Positions 17,447 to 26,570 of a stretch of 64,000 nucleotides of DNA are shown piece after piece. The notes under the pieces were generated by a model. It saw only the letters and a program-made list of their open reading frames with translations, ran no database searches and was not told where the DNA came from. Origin of the DNA: Sphingopyxis alaskensis RB2256 (lineage in GTDB: Bacteria; Pseudomonadota; Alphaproteobacteria; Sphingomonadales; Sphingomonadaceae); contig NC_008048.1 of NCBI RefSeq assembly GCF_000013985.1, positions 1,488,001 to 1,552,000 on the forward strand. Direction: 5' to 3'. Made by a program: the position numbers and the translations under genes. Numbering within the stretch: position 1 is the stretch's first letter; each line of letters opens with the position of its first letter.

Positions 17447-20400
17447 CAAAAGCTGCCCCGAAGCTGGACATAGAACTCCCGCGGCTTAACCGAATGATAT
17501 TCGGGGTAATAGCCCAGGCTTTCATCGACAAGCGGCGGCGCGCTGTCGAAGACGTTGTTGACGCCGAGGCGCAGCCGCACGTCGCGGCGGCCGCCGAGGC
17601 GGAAGCGATATTCGCCATGAAGATTGACGCGCCAATCCTCCTTGACCTTCCAATAGACGGTTTCGCCATCGACGGTGATGTCGGCGCTGGTGTCGATCAT
17701 GTCGGACACATAGCGCACCGATCCGCCCATGCTGAAATCGTCGAGCCGCCAGCCGAAGGTCGCGGTGCCGCGCCAGCGCGGGTTGCCGTCGAGCTTGACG
17801 CGATCGACCTGCAACTCGGCAAAGTCGCCCGCAAAGGCAGGGTTCTGGGCGAGCGCCGCGAGCAGGTCGTTGCGCACGACATCGAGCTTGTTGAGATAGG
17901 TCGCCTCCACCCCGAAGCGGAAGGTTCCAGCGGATCCCGCGTCGATGCTGGTCGACAGGCCGAAATCGAAGCCGTCGGCCACCTGGCTGTCGAGATTGAT
18001 ATAGGGATCGACGATGAACTGCACCTGCCCCGCCGCCTGCCGCGGCGCGTCGGGATTGGCGGCATTATAGGCGTCGAAGGCGGCCTGGTCGGCGGCGGTC
18101 ACCGGCGCGCGGACGACGTTGGGATTGCTCGACCCCTGCTGGCGCAGCAGGAAATCGAGCGCGAGCGCTTCCTGATCGCCAAAGGCGCCGATCACGCCCG
18201 TCTGCTCGAAACGCCAATAATCGACGTTGATCGCAAAGCGCCGGAAAATGTTGCTTTCAAACGCCTTGGTCAGGTCGAGCGTCGCCCCCACGACAAAGGT
18301 TTCGGTATCTTCGTTCTTCAGATCGGGGTTCGACTGGCGGACCGAGGCCAGATAGGCGTCGCCGGTCGATACCGGGTCCCCCGTCACGTCGCGGCGGTAA
18401 TAATCCTCGGTCCCCAGATTGAGCCGCGAGATGTCGCCGCGGTTGAGCTGGACGAGGTTGGGGACGCGAAAGCCCTGCGAATAGGCAGCGCGCAGATTGA
18501 ACGCCTCGACCGGGAACCACGACAGCGCGACCTTGGGCTTTACCGCCCCGTCCTTGATGTCGTTGAAATACTCGCCGCGCACCGCAAGTTGCAGCGTCAG
18601 GTCGTTGATGAAGGTGCCCTCACCGCGGTGCAGCGGAATCAATGCCTCGCCAAAGGCCGAAAAGACGTCGCGCCCCGCGCTCGAATCGCGCGTCGGGCTG
18701 ACCCCGACGACGTCGGACACGCCGGAAACGTTCGATTCATCGAAAATGATCGTCCCGTCGAGCCGCGGGTCGCGATCCTCTTCATAATAGTCGTGTCGCC
18801 ACTCGACCCCGAAGGCGAGCCCGACGGGACCGTCGATCAGGTCGAAGGCGTCGCTGTTCGATACGCGAAAATCGGCGGTCATCAATTCGGTCGTGCCGAC
18901 ATTGGTGTTGGAAATCCGCACCCGGTCCCATTGCTCCTGCGTGTTGGCGTTGGGGCCGCCGAAAGGGTTGATCGCGTCGGGCGTCGATTTCGCCAGTTCC
19001 GCCACGAGCAGGGTTTTCGACAGGCGGTTGCTCTCGGTGTCTTCGGTGCGGTTGCCGCTCATCGCCACCGCGCCTTCCCAGTCCCAACTCCCGAACTGGC
19101 CGCGCAGCCCGGCGAGCAGGCGATAGGTTTCGGTCTGCGTGTCGATAAAGCGCGGGCCAAGATCGGTCGGTCGCCAGTTGACGAGCAGGATGTCACGGCC
19201 TTCGGCGGGAACGTCGCTGGTGTTGAGGCCGGGCAGACGGTTCGGGCTGCCCACCGCGCCAAAAGGGTTCCAATAATTGCTGGCCGGGACGATCAGGAAG
19301 GCGAGCCCGCTGTCGACGGGTTGCGCGGCGCGGTTCGAGCTGGTCGTCGCACGGTAATAGAGCGCCTCGGCGAACAGCTCGACGCCGCCCTCGAACTCAT
19401 GCTCCATATTGGCATAGGCGTTGTAACGCCTCGCCGACGAAATCAACTGGCGTCCCTTTGCCGTCACCGGGTCGTTGGCGATGTTGACGCCTTCATTCAG
19501 CGAATTGTTCGGCTGGTTCGCCCCGAAATCATAGCGCAACGCCGTGTCGAGCGAGCCGTCGTCGAGCCCCATGCAGCCCTCGCTGCCCGTGCCAAGTTCG
19601 GCGCGGGTGCCCGGAAAATCGCACGGCTGGATATGGAACACGCCGCTCGAGCTGGTGAGCGCCGTTGTGCCCTGACGCACGCGGCGACCGACGAACACGC
19701 CGTCCGCATTGACCGATCCGACCTGAAACTGCCCGAAAGGCGACGAGGTCGAGGTATTGCGAAAGTCGGTGGTTTCGGTCGCAAAGGGCGAATCGCCCAG
19801 GAAGGCGCGCTTGTCGACCGAATTGAATTGCGGGCCAAGCTCGCTGGAAAACAATCCGTTGCGGTCATAATAGCTGCCCGACAGCATCAGGCGCGTGCGC
19901 CCCTTGTTGAACTCGACGCCAAAGCCGCCGTCGATGCTGATCTCGTCCGACCCGGTCCCTTCGAGTTTGCTATATTCGAAGCTCAGAATGTTGCGGCTGA
20001 AATCGGCATCGAGGATCGTGTTGACCACCCCCGCCGTCGCATCCGACCCGTAAAGCGCCGAAGCGCCGTCGCGCAGTACCTCGACACGGTCGATGCCCGT
20101 CGCTGGAAAGGCGTTGACGTTGACGATCTGGCGCGGCGTCGATCCGATGTCCTGATTTGCGGCATGCGCCGCGATGCGGCGGCCGTTGAGCAGGATCAGC
20201 GTGTTGCCGGTGCCGAGACCGCGCAGGTTGACCGTCGCGACGTCGCCGCGCGCATCGTTCGGCCCGTCGGCGGCGCCGTTGATCTCCGCCGAGCCGGCCT
20301 GCGCGATATATTCCATGATCTCGCCGGTCGAGCTGGCGCCGAAGCTCTCAATCTCTTCCTTGCCCAGCGTCGTGACCGCGATCGCGCCGCTGTCCGATGC

Positions 20401-20568
20401 GCCCTTGATGTTCGATCCGGTGACGACAATTTCCTCGGCGGCCTGCGCATTGTCGTCCTGTGGCGCGGCGTCCTGCGCCCGTGCCATCGTGGCCGCCATT
20501 CCGGCCGCGACGATCAGCGCGATCCGGCTGCTCTGGCGCACCCAGCGGCTCTGTGTCGTCTTGATCAT
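17446..20568 (-). CDS. TonB-dependent outer-membrane receptor (large)
   Basis: A TonB-dependent receptor of 1040 aa. The signal peptide ends AMARAQ, then comes a TonB-box-like EEIVVTGSNI, a plug domain (VNLRGLGTGNTLILLNGRRI) and a long beta-barrel ending in the family's C-terminal aromatic pattern (REFYVQLRGSF). The ATG at 20568 is chosen because the alternative at 20580 would add acidic residues to the signal peptide; GGGGGA lies just upstream. The gene follows dctA by 31 bp and overlaps the SGNH hydrolase gene, forming a three-gene operon. Receptors of this size in sphingomonads import varied organic substrates; a siderophore role is not indicated. The pairing with a C4-dicarboxylate symporter is unusual. 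Confidence 0.92.
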   Translation of the reverse strand: MIKTTQSRWVRQSSRIALIVAAGMAATMARAQDAAPQDDNAQAAEEIVVTGSNIKGASDSGAIAVTTLGKEEIESFGASSTGEIMEYIAQAGSAEINGAADGPNDARGDVATVNLRGLGTGNTLILLNGRRIAAHAANQDIGSTPRQIVNVNAFPATGIDRVEVLRDGASALYGSDATAGVVNTILDADFSRNILSFEYSKLEGTGSDEISIDGGFGVEFNKGRTRLMLSGSYYDRNGLFSSELGPQFNSVDKRAFLGDSPFATETTDFRNTSTSSPFGQFQVGSVNADGVFVGRRVRQGTTALTSSSGVFHIQPCDFPGTRAELGTGSEGCMGLDDGSLDTALRYDFGANQPNNSLNEGVNIANDPVTAKGRQLISSARRYNAYANMEHEFEGGVELFAEALYYRATTSSNRAAQPVDSGLAFLIVPASNYWNPFGAVGSPNRLPGLNTSDVPAEGRDILLVNWRPTDLGPRFIDTQTETYRLLAGLRGQFGSWDWEGAVAMSGNRTEDTESNRLSKTLLVAELAKSTPDAINPFGGPNANTQEQWDRVRISNTNVGTTELMTADFRVSNSDAFDLIDGPVGLAFGVEWRHDYYEEDRDPRLDGTIIFDESNVSGVSDVVGVSPTRDSSAGRDVFSAFGEALIPLHRGEGTFINDLTLQLAVRGEYFNDIKDGAVKPKVALSWFPVEAFNLRAAYSQGFRVPNLVQLNRGDISRLNLGTEDYYRRDVTGDPVSTGDAYLASVRQSNPDLKNEDTETFVVGATLDLTKAFESNIFRRFAINVDYWRFEQTGVIGAFGDQEALALDFLLRQQGSSNPNVVRAPVTAADQAAFDAYNAANPDAPRQAAGQVQFIVDPYINLDSQVADGFDFGLSTSIDAGSAGTFRFGVEATYLNKLDVVRNDLLAALAQNPAFAGDFAELQVDRVKLDGNPRWRGTATFGWRLDDFSMGGSVRYVSDMIDTSADITVDGETVYWKVKEDWRVNLHGEYRFRLGGRRDVRLRLGVNNVFDSAPPLVDESLGYYPEYHSVKPREFYVQLRGSF

Positions 20569-20599
20569 ATCGTCCCCCATCTCTCTTCCATTTGTCCGG

Positions 20600-21940
20600 T
20601 CAGTCGGTGTCGGTTTCGATCGGCGCCGCGGCGAGCGGCGCGGGCTCGCCGGCGAGCGCGCGGGCAAGCGCCTCGCGGTCGAGGCCTTTTTCCCAGCCCG
20701 CGACGACGATCGCGGCGAGCGCGTTGCCGATGAAATTGGTGAGCGCGCGGCACTCGCTCATGAAACGGTCGATGCCGAGGATCAGCGCGAGCCCCGCGAC
20801 GGGGACCGAGGGCACGATCGACAGCGTCGCGGCCAGCGTGATGAACCCCGCGCCGGTGACTCCCGCCGCGCCCTTCGAGCTTACCATCGCGACGAGCAGC
20901 AGCGCGATCTGATCGCCGAGGCTGAGGTCGACGCCGACCGCCTGCGCAATGAACAGCGCCGCGAGCGTCATATAGATGTTGGTGCCGTCGAGGTTGAAGC
21001 TGTAGCCCGTCGGCACGACGAGACCGACGATTGGCTTGGCGCAGCCCGCCTTTTCGAGCTTTTCGATGAGGCTGGGCAAGGCGGCTTCGGACGAGGAGGT
21101 GCCGAGCACGAGCAGCAGTTCGGCCTTGAGATAGGCGATCAGCCGAAAGATCGAAAAGCCTGAGAAATGCGCGACGGCGCCCAGGATGACGATCACGAAA
21201 AAGAGCGAGGTGAGATAGAAGGTCGCGATCAGCAGGCCGAGATTGGCGAGCGATTCGACCCCATATTTGCCGATGGTAAAGGCCATCGCGCCGAACGCCC
21301 CGATCGGCGCGAACTTCATCAGCATCCCGACAAGGCCGAAGAACACCGTCGAGACCTTTTCGAGCAGGCCCAGCACCTGCCGCCCCGGTTCGCCCGCGTG
21401 CGACAGCGCGAGGCCAAAGAGGATCGCGACGAACAGCGCCTGCAATATCGACCCCTCGGTCAGCGCCGAAACGAAGGTGACGGGAATGATGTCGAGCAGG
21501 AAGGCGGTGAGCGTCGCCTCGTGTGCCTTCGCCTGATATTGCGCGACCGCGCCCGCGTCGAGCGTCGCGGGGTCGATGTTCATTCCCGCACCGGGCTGAA
21601 CGACGTTGGCGACCACCAGCCCGACGATCAGCGCCAGCGTCGAGAAAAAGAGAAAATAGGCAAAGGCCTTGCCGACCACGCGGCCGAGCGCTTTCGTCTC
21701 GCCACCGATCGAGGCGATGCCGGTCGCAACGGTCAGGAAGATGACCGGCGCGATGATCATCTTCACCAGTTTGATGAAGCCGTCGCCGAGCGGTTTGAGT
21801 TCGGTGCCGATGGCGGGCCAGAAATGGCCGAGCAGCACACCCGCAACGATCGCTGCGAGTACCTGTACATACAGATGCGACCACCAGGCGCGGGGCCGGG
21901 CAGGAGTCGGCGCTGCCATAACATTGACGTTGGCTGCCAC
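20600..21940 (-). CDS. dctA: C4-dicarboxylate:cation symporter DctA
   Basis: An inner-membrane symporter of the DAACS family (446 aa) that imports succinate, fumarate, malate or similar acids. The transport core is well conserved and of the DctA subtype: [20 protein letters not shown], the [13 protein letters not shown] hairpin and [15 protein letters not shown]. About eight membrane helices plus two re-entrant loops are expected. The start is probably the GTG at 21940, with GGGGAG six to nine bases upstream; an ATG at 21919 is the alternative. It heads the dctA-receptor-hydrolase operon and is divergent from dctBD, the usual regulatory neighbours of dctA in alphaproteobacteria. Confidence 0.93.
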   Translation of the reverse strand: MAANVNVMAAPTPARPRAWWSHLYVQVLAAIVAGVLLGHFWPAIGTELKPLGDGFIKLVKMIIAPVIFLTVATGIASIGGETKALGRVVGKAFAYFLFFSTLALIVGLVVANVVQPGAGMNIDPATLDAGAVAQYQAKAHEATLTAFLLDIIPVTFVSALTEGSILQALFVAILFGLALSHAGEPGRQVLGLLEKVSTVFFGLVGMLMKFAPIGAFGAMAFTIGKYGVESLANLGLLIATFYLTSLFFVIVILGAVAHFSGFSIFRLIAYLKAELLLVLGTSSSEAALPSLIEKLEKAGCAKPIVGLVVPTGYSFNLDGTNIYMTLAALFIAQAVGVDLSLGDQIALLLVAMVSSKGAAGVTGAGFITLAATLSIVPSVPVAGLALILGIDRFMSECRALTNFIGNALAAIVVAGWEKGLDREALARALAGEPAPLAAAPIETDTD

Positions 21941-22110
21941 CAGCCTCTCCCCTTGTTGTGCGCCGATGCGGCGCGACTTTCGGCCGTTCGGCAGCCTTTT
22001 GGCGAGTTTAGGGAGTTGGCGGATCGGGGGTCAAACGGGCGATGGAATCTATCTACGATTTTGTATTTCTTACTTTAATTATTTTGCCGCGTCGACGCGG
22101 AGAGACAAAT

Positions 22111-22128
22111 TGTGCGAAACACCGCATA
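22111..22128. promoter_or_regulatory. Candidate DctD-type binding site 1
   Basis: TGTGCGAAACACCGCATA is an imperfect palindrome built as TGTGC-N7-CGCA. A second copy with the same spacing lies 32 bp (about three helical turns) to the right. It lies in the dctA/dctBD intergenic region, where tandem DctD activator sites occur in rhizobia. Confidence 0.45.
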
Positions 22129-22142
22129 CCAAATCATCAAAG

Positions 22143-22160
22143 TGTGCAACAATCCGCACA
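22143..22160. promoter_or_regulatory. Candidate DctD-type binding site 2
   Basis: TGTGCAACAATCCGCACA has exact 5-bp inverted ends (TGTGC/GCACA). It matches site 1 in 12 of 18 positions, and its last base is the A of the dctB start codon. Binding here could both activate dctA at a distance and limit dctB expression. Confidence 0.5.
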
Positions 22161-23968
22161 TGATCGATTCGCGCGATTCGTCCGTCATCGCTCCCGTGAC
22201 CGGTCGCCGCCGGTTGCTGATCGCGGTCGCGGCGGGGCTGGCGATCCTGTTGCTCGCCGGATTTGGTCTTGCCCATTGGGCCGCCGGGCGCGCCGGGGCG
22301 CAAACGGCCGTCGAGGCGCAACAGAATGCCCGCGCGCACGCGAGCCTGCTCGAAAGCGAGTTGCAGAAGTTCCGCCTCCTGCCCCGCGTGCTTACCGAAT
22401 TTCCCGATGTGCGCGCGGCGCTCGCGGACAAGAGCGATGCGGCATCGCGTCGCCTTGACCGCGAGCTCGAACAGCTTGCGACGCGCACCGATGCCGCGGT
22501 GATTTACGTTCTCGATGCCGATGGCACGACCATCGCGGCGAGCAACTGGCAGTCGCCGACCAGCTTCGTCGGCGAGAATTATCGTTTCCGTCCCTATTTT
22601 CGGGACGCGATGCAGCGCGGCGACGCCGAACTGTTCGCGCTGGGGACGGTGAGCGGACGCCCCGGCCTTTACCTCGCACGGCGCGTCAACGCGGGCGGCG
22701 ACGCGGACGGGCGGGCGCTCGGCGTGATCGTGCTCAAGGTCGAGTTCGACAAGCTCGAAACGCGCTGGGCCGACTCCGCCGCGACCACGCTCGTCACCGA
22801 CGCGGCGGGCATCGTCGTGATGAGCAGCGCGCCGCGCTGGCGCTTCCGGTCTTTCGGTGCCTTGTCGGCGCGTGATCGTCAGCGGCTGCGCGCGACGCGC
22901 AGCTATGGCGACGCGCCGCTGGATCCGTTGCCGCTGCGCCGCACGGGAGACGTTCTCCGCATCGGCGACCAGTCCTATTTTCAGGTGGCGGAGCGGGTGT
23001 CGCTGCCCGGCAGCACGCTTCGCCTGCTCCAGCCCGCCGAACCCGCACGCGCGAGCGCCAATGCGACCGCGCGCGTGATATTCCTCATCCTCCTCATCCT
23101 GGTCGGCGCGGCGATCGTCAGCTTGCTCCGCCTCGTCGAGCGGCAGGCGCTGCGACAGGCGGCGCATGAGGCGCTCGAACGCGAGGTTGCCGCGCGCACG
23201 CGCGATCTGCGCGCCGCGAACGACGAATTGCGGCAGGCATCCGAGCGGCAGGCCGAAACCGACCGTCGCTATCGCGCCGCGCGCGAGGAGCTGGCGCAGG
23301 CCAGCCGCCTCGGCTCGATCGGGCAGATCACCGCCGGGGTCGCGCACGAGATCAACCAGCCGGTCGCAGCGATCCGCAGCTTTGCCGAAAATGCCCTCGC
23401 CTATCTGGGTCGGTCAGAGGGCGACAAGGCGCGCGCCAATCTGGACCATATCGTCGCGCTGACCGCGCGCGTCGGCGCGATCACCGGCGAGTTGCGCAAT
23501 TTTGCGCGCCGCGCGACCGCGCCGCTGGGGCCGGTGGCGTTGCAGTCAGCGATCGACGGCACGCTGCTGCTGATCGGCGACCGGCTGCGCGCGCAGGGCA
23601 TCGCGCTCGATGTCGAGTTGGCGAACCCGGCCGCGACCGTCCACGCCGACCGCGTCCGGCTGGAGCAAATCCTGGTCAACCTCCTGCAAAATGCCGCCGA
23701 TGCAGTGCGCGGCCTCGAAGGCGCCCGCATCAGCCTGACCGCGCACGGCGGCGATCCGGTGGCGATCGATATTTGCGACAATGGGCCGGGCGTGCCCGCC
23801 GACCTGAAGCCACAATTGTTCACGCCCTTCGTCACCGGGCGCCCCGATGGGCTGGGGCTGGGACTCGCGATCGCGAGCGACATCGCCAAAGCGTTCGGCG
23901 GTACGCTCTCGATCATCCCCTCACCGCTCGGTGGTGCGGGGTTCCGCGTGACGCTGAGGCCGGCATGA
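22160..23968 (+). CDS. dctB: Sensor histidine kinase DctB
   Basis: A membrane sensor kinase (602 aa) for C4-dicarboxylates. Two membrane helices, near residues 17-37 and 293-313, flank a periplasmic sensor of about 250 residues, as in DctB with its double PAS/Cache domain. A cytoplasmic coiled coil (EREVAARTRDLRAANDELRQ) leads to the kinase core. The H-box GVAHEINQPVAAIRSF carries the phospho-acceptor His396. The ATPase N, G1 and G2 boxes are present (NLLQNAADAV, DNGPGVP, GLGLGLAIASDIAK). ATG 22160 is the only sensible start, but it has no clear ribosome-binding site and abuts a candidate operator. It overlaps dctD by four bases. Confidence 0.92.
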   Translation: MIDSRDSSVIAPVTGRRRLLIAVAAGLAILLLAGFGLAHWAAGRAGAQTAVEAQQNARAHASLLESELQKFRLLPRVLTEFPDVRAALADKSDAASRRLDRELEQLATRTDAAVIYVLDADGTTIAASNWQSPTSFVGENYRFRPYFRDAMQRGDAELFALGTVSGRPGLYLARRVNAGGDADGRALGVIVLKVEFDKLETRWADSAATTLVTDAAGIVVMSSAPRWRFRSFGALSARDRQRLRATRSYGDAPLDPLPLRRTGDVLRIGDQSYFQVAERVSLPGSTLRLLQPAEPARASANATARVIFLILLILVGAAIVSLLRLVERQALRQAAHEALEREVAARTRDLRAANDELRQASERQAETDRRYRAAREELAQASRLGSIGQITAGVAHEINQPVAAIRSFAENALAYLGRSEGDKARANLDHIVALTARVGAITGELRNFARRATAPLGPVALQSAIDGTLLLIGDRLRAQGIALDVELANPAATVHADRVRLEQILVNLLQNAADAVRGLEGARISLTAHGGDPVAIDICDNGPGVPADLKPQLFTPFVTGRPDGLGLGLAIASDIAKAFGGTLSIIPSPLGGAGFRVTLRPA

Positions 23969-25302
23969 GTTTCTTCACCGCCGAGCAGACGATCCTTTTC
24001 GTCGACGACGATGCCGCACTGCGCGAAGCGAATGCGCAGACGCTCGACCTTGCGGGCCTTGCGGTCGAAACCTTCGCCGATGCGCAGAGCGTGCTGCCGC
24101 GCATCGCCGCTGATTTCGCCGGGATCGTCATCACCGACATAAGGATGCCCGGCATGGACGGGCTGGAACTGCGCGCCGCGATCCATGCAATCGACCCCGA
24201 CATCCCCGTCGTGCTGATCACCGGGCACGCCGATGTGACGATGGCGGTGCGGGCGCTCCACGACGGGGCGTTCGACTTTCTCGCCAAACCTTTTGCGGCG
24301 GACCATCTGGTCGGCGTCGCGCGCCGCGCGCTCGCGCATCGCGCGCTGATCCTCGACAACCGGCGCCTCACCGCGGCGGCGGCGGCGATCGACAGTCCAC
24401 TGATCGGCGAAAGCCCGGCGATGGTCCGTCTGCGCGAAACGATCGCGCAGCTGGCGCAGGCCGACATCGACGTGCTGATCGAGGGCGAGACGGGGACGGG
24501 CAAGGAACTGGTCGCGCATATGCTCCACCGCCAGAGTCGGCGGAGCGCGGCGTCGCTCGTCGCGGTCAATTGCGCCGCTTTGCCGCACGACCTGGCCGAA
24601 GCCGAACTGTTCGGCAGCAACCTTGTCGACCGCGCGACGGGCAAGCTGGGCCAGGCTGGGCGGATCCGCGGCGCGCATCGCGGGACCTTGTTCCTCGACG
24701 AGATCGACACGATGCACGCGGCGGTGCAGGCGAAGCTGCTGCGCGTGATCGAGGAGCGCGAGGTGCAGCCATTGGGGGCGAGTGCGCCCGAACCCGTCGA
24801 CCTGCGCGTTGTCGCAGCGACCAAGACCGACCTGATGGACGCGGTGCGTGCGGGGGATTTTCGCGAAGACCTTTATTACCGGCTGCACGTCGTCAAGCTG
24901 CGCCTTCCGCCCTTGCGCGAGCGTCGCTCCGACATCCCGCAGACCTTTGCCTTCTTCCTCGACGAGGCGGCGTCGAAAATGGGGCTGACGGGGTTCCAGA
25001 TCGACGACGCCACGCGTCGGCACCTGGTCGAACATGACTGGCCGGGCAACGTCCGCGAGCTCAAGAACTTCGCCTATAGCGTCGTGCTCGACCTGCCCTC
25101 CGACCCCGCGCGTTCGGCGATGCCGGCAGCCGCGCCGCTTGCCGAGCGGCTGCGCCGGTTCGAGGCGACGATCATCGAGGATACGCTCGCCCAGACGCGC
25201 GGCAATATCGGCGAGACGATGGCGCAGCTCGGCGTGCCGCGAAAGACGCTTTACGACAAGATGGCCAAGCTGGGGATCGATCCGAAGCGGTTTCGAGGCT
25301 GA
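23965..25302 (+). CDS. dctD: DctD-like response regulator without a GAFTGA motif
   Basis: A three-domain response regulator (445 aa): receiver with phospho-acceptor Asp58 in VITDIRMPGMDG, AAA+ domain with Walker A GETGTGKE and Walker B GGTLFLDEID-like sequence (HRGTLFLDEID), and a C-terminal Fis-type helix-turn-helix (GNIGETMAQLGVPRKTLYDK). The start overlaps the dctB stop (ATGA). The notable defect is in the AAA+ domain: where DctD/NtrC proteins carry GAFTGA, needed to contact sigma-54, this protein reads ELFGSNLVDRATGKLGQAG. Family knowledge says such proteins often act without sigma-54. It should control the divergent dctA operon; the mechanism is probably not classical. Confidence 0.9.
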   Translation: MSFFTAEQTILFVDDDAALREANAQTLDLAGLAVETFADAQSVLPRIAADFAGIVITDIRMPGMDGLELRAAIHAIDPDIPVVLITGHADVTMAVRALHDGAFDFLAKPFAADHLVGVARRALAHRALILDNRRLTAAAAAIDSPLIGESPAMVRLRETIAQLAQADIDVLIEGETGTGKELVAHMLHRQSRRSAASLVAVNCAALPHDLAEAELFGSNLVDRATGKLGQAGRIRGAHRGTLFLDEIDTMHAAVQAKLLRVIEEREVQPLGASAPEPVDLRVVAATKTDLMDAVRAGDFREDLYYRLHVVKLRLPPLRERRSDIPQTFAFFLDEAASKMGLTGFQIDDATRRHLVEHDWPGNVRELKNFAYSVVLDLPSDPARSAMPAAAPLAERLRRFEATIIEDTLAQTRGNIGETMAQLGVPRKTLYDKMAKLGIDPKRFRG

Positions 25303-25332
25303 TCGCAACGGAAGGAGCGACCTGTCAGTGTC

Positions 25333-25358
25333 GTCATCCCAGCGAAGGCCGGGATGAC
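25333..25358. repeat. Dispersed palindromic repeat
   Basis: GTCATCCC (25333-25340) and GGGATGAC (25351-25358) are exact inverted arms around AGCGAAGGCC. It is another copy of the intergenic repeat family, here between the convergent dctD and the M19 dipeptidase gene, where it could form a hairpin in either transcript. Confidence 0.6.
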
Positions 25359-25391
25359 GATGATATGGGGCGGGCGTCAATCCGGCTCGCG

Positions 25392-26570
25392 CTATTTCCC
25401 CTGCGCCGCCAAGATGCGCAGCACGTTGCCGCTCCACATTTTTTCGATGTCGGCGTCCGAATAGCCCGCTTCCTTCAGCCGCGCGGTGACCTTGGGCAGT
25501 GCGGTGATGTCCTCTATGCCCTTCAGGCCGCCGCCGCCGTCCCAGTCGGCGCCGAAGCAGATATGATCGGCGCCCGCGACCGCGATCGCGCGCAGCACCA
25601 TCTTCATATAATCCTCGAAATCGGCGGCCCATAATGGCTCGCTTTGGTCGAGCTCGCGCCATTTGCGGTTGAGGTCGGCCTGCTCGGCCGGGGTCATCGC
25701 GCCGATCCGCTCATATTGGCCGAACAGCCCGGCGCGTGCCGGGGTCATGTTCATGTCCGACAGGAAGATCGTTGAAATGCACATCGCCCCGCCCTTGGCC
25801 GCGAGCGCCTTCAGCCGCGCTTCATCGAGGTTGCGCGGATGATCATGGGCCGAGCGCAGGCTGGAGTGCGAGAGGATGATCGGATATTTCGACAGTTCGA
25901 GCATCTGGTCGAACGCCGCATCCGACGAATGGCTGGCGTCGATGACGATACCCAGCCGGTTCATTTCGGCGACCCAACGCTTGCCGAGCGGGCTCAGTCC
26001 CTTCCAGCGCGCCTCGCCGGTCGCGCTGTCGGCGAACTGGTTGGTCCGCGAATGGACCGGCCCCGCCATGCGCAGGCCCCTGGCGTAAAACTCCGCGAGC
26101 AGCGTCAGATCCTCGCCGAGCGGATAGCTGTTTTCCATCGACTTGAAGGCGATCAGCTTGCCTTCCCTGTTCAGCCTCCTGGCGTCGGCCGCCGTGCGCG
26201 CGGGGGCGATCGCGTCGGGATATTTGGCGAGCGTGCTGTCGATCAGGTCCGAACGCCCCCGCGCAAAGGCGAGGGCGTCGGCATAACCCTTGGCGGTCAG
26301 TGGACCCTGTTCGGTGTAAATGACAAAGAAGCCGCCATCGAGATGGCCGTCCTTCATTCGTGGAATGTCGAGCTGGACCATATCGTCGGCGAGGGTGTGG
26401 CGGTCGGCAAAGCTCCACCCCGCGCGCTCGAAATGGAGCGGCGTGTCAAGATGGGTGTCGAGCACGAGCATCCGGCTGTGCAGCGGGGCTTCGGCTGCCT
26501 TGGGCTTGTCGCCGCCGGTCGAACAGGCGGCGAGCGCGGTCGCGGTCAACAGGATTGCGAGTTGCTTCAC
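25392..26570 (-). CDS. Membrane dipeptidase (peptidase family M19), lipoprotein
   Basis: A zinc dipeptidase of the renal-dipeptidase family (392 aa), which characteristically cleaves dipeptides with a D-residue at the C-terminal side and, in some members, D-acyl amino acids. The lipoprotein signal is MKQLAILLTATALAAC. The first metal motif, DTHLDTPL (H-x-D), and the late GADHICFGADWDG block are present, as is the C-terminal SDADIEKMWSGNVLRILAA. It is the last gene of a minus-strand operon and its start overlaps the preceding serine hydrolase gene by four bases. In this neighbourhood its likely task is to split L-D or D-containing dipeptides in the periplasm. Confidence 0.92.
   Translation of the reverse strand: MKQLAILLTATALAACSTGGDKPKAAEAPLHSRMLVLDTHLDTPLHFERAGWSFADRHTLADDMVQLDIPRMKDGHLDGGFFVIYTEQGPLTAKGYADALAFARGRSDLIDSTLAKYPDAIAPARTAADARRLNREGKLIAFKSMENSYPLGEDLTLLAEFYARGLRMAGPVHSRTNQFADSATGEARWKGLSPLGKRWVAEMNRLGIVIDASHSSDAAFDQMLELSKYPIILSHSSLRSAHDHPRNLDEARLKALAAKGGAMCISTIFLSDMNMTPARAGLFGQYERIGAMTPAEQADLNRKWRELDQSEPLWAADFEDYMKMVLRAIAVAGADHICFGADWDGGGGLKGIEDITALPKVTARLKEAGYSDADIEKMWSGNVLRILAAQGK

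Noticed and set aside
21941..22110. Sigma-54 promoter for dctA
   Set aside because: The only GG-N10-GC match (AGGCTG...CGGCC on the minus strand) departs from the consensus at most other positions, and the cognate regulator lacks GAFTGA.
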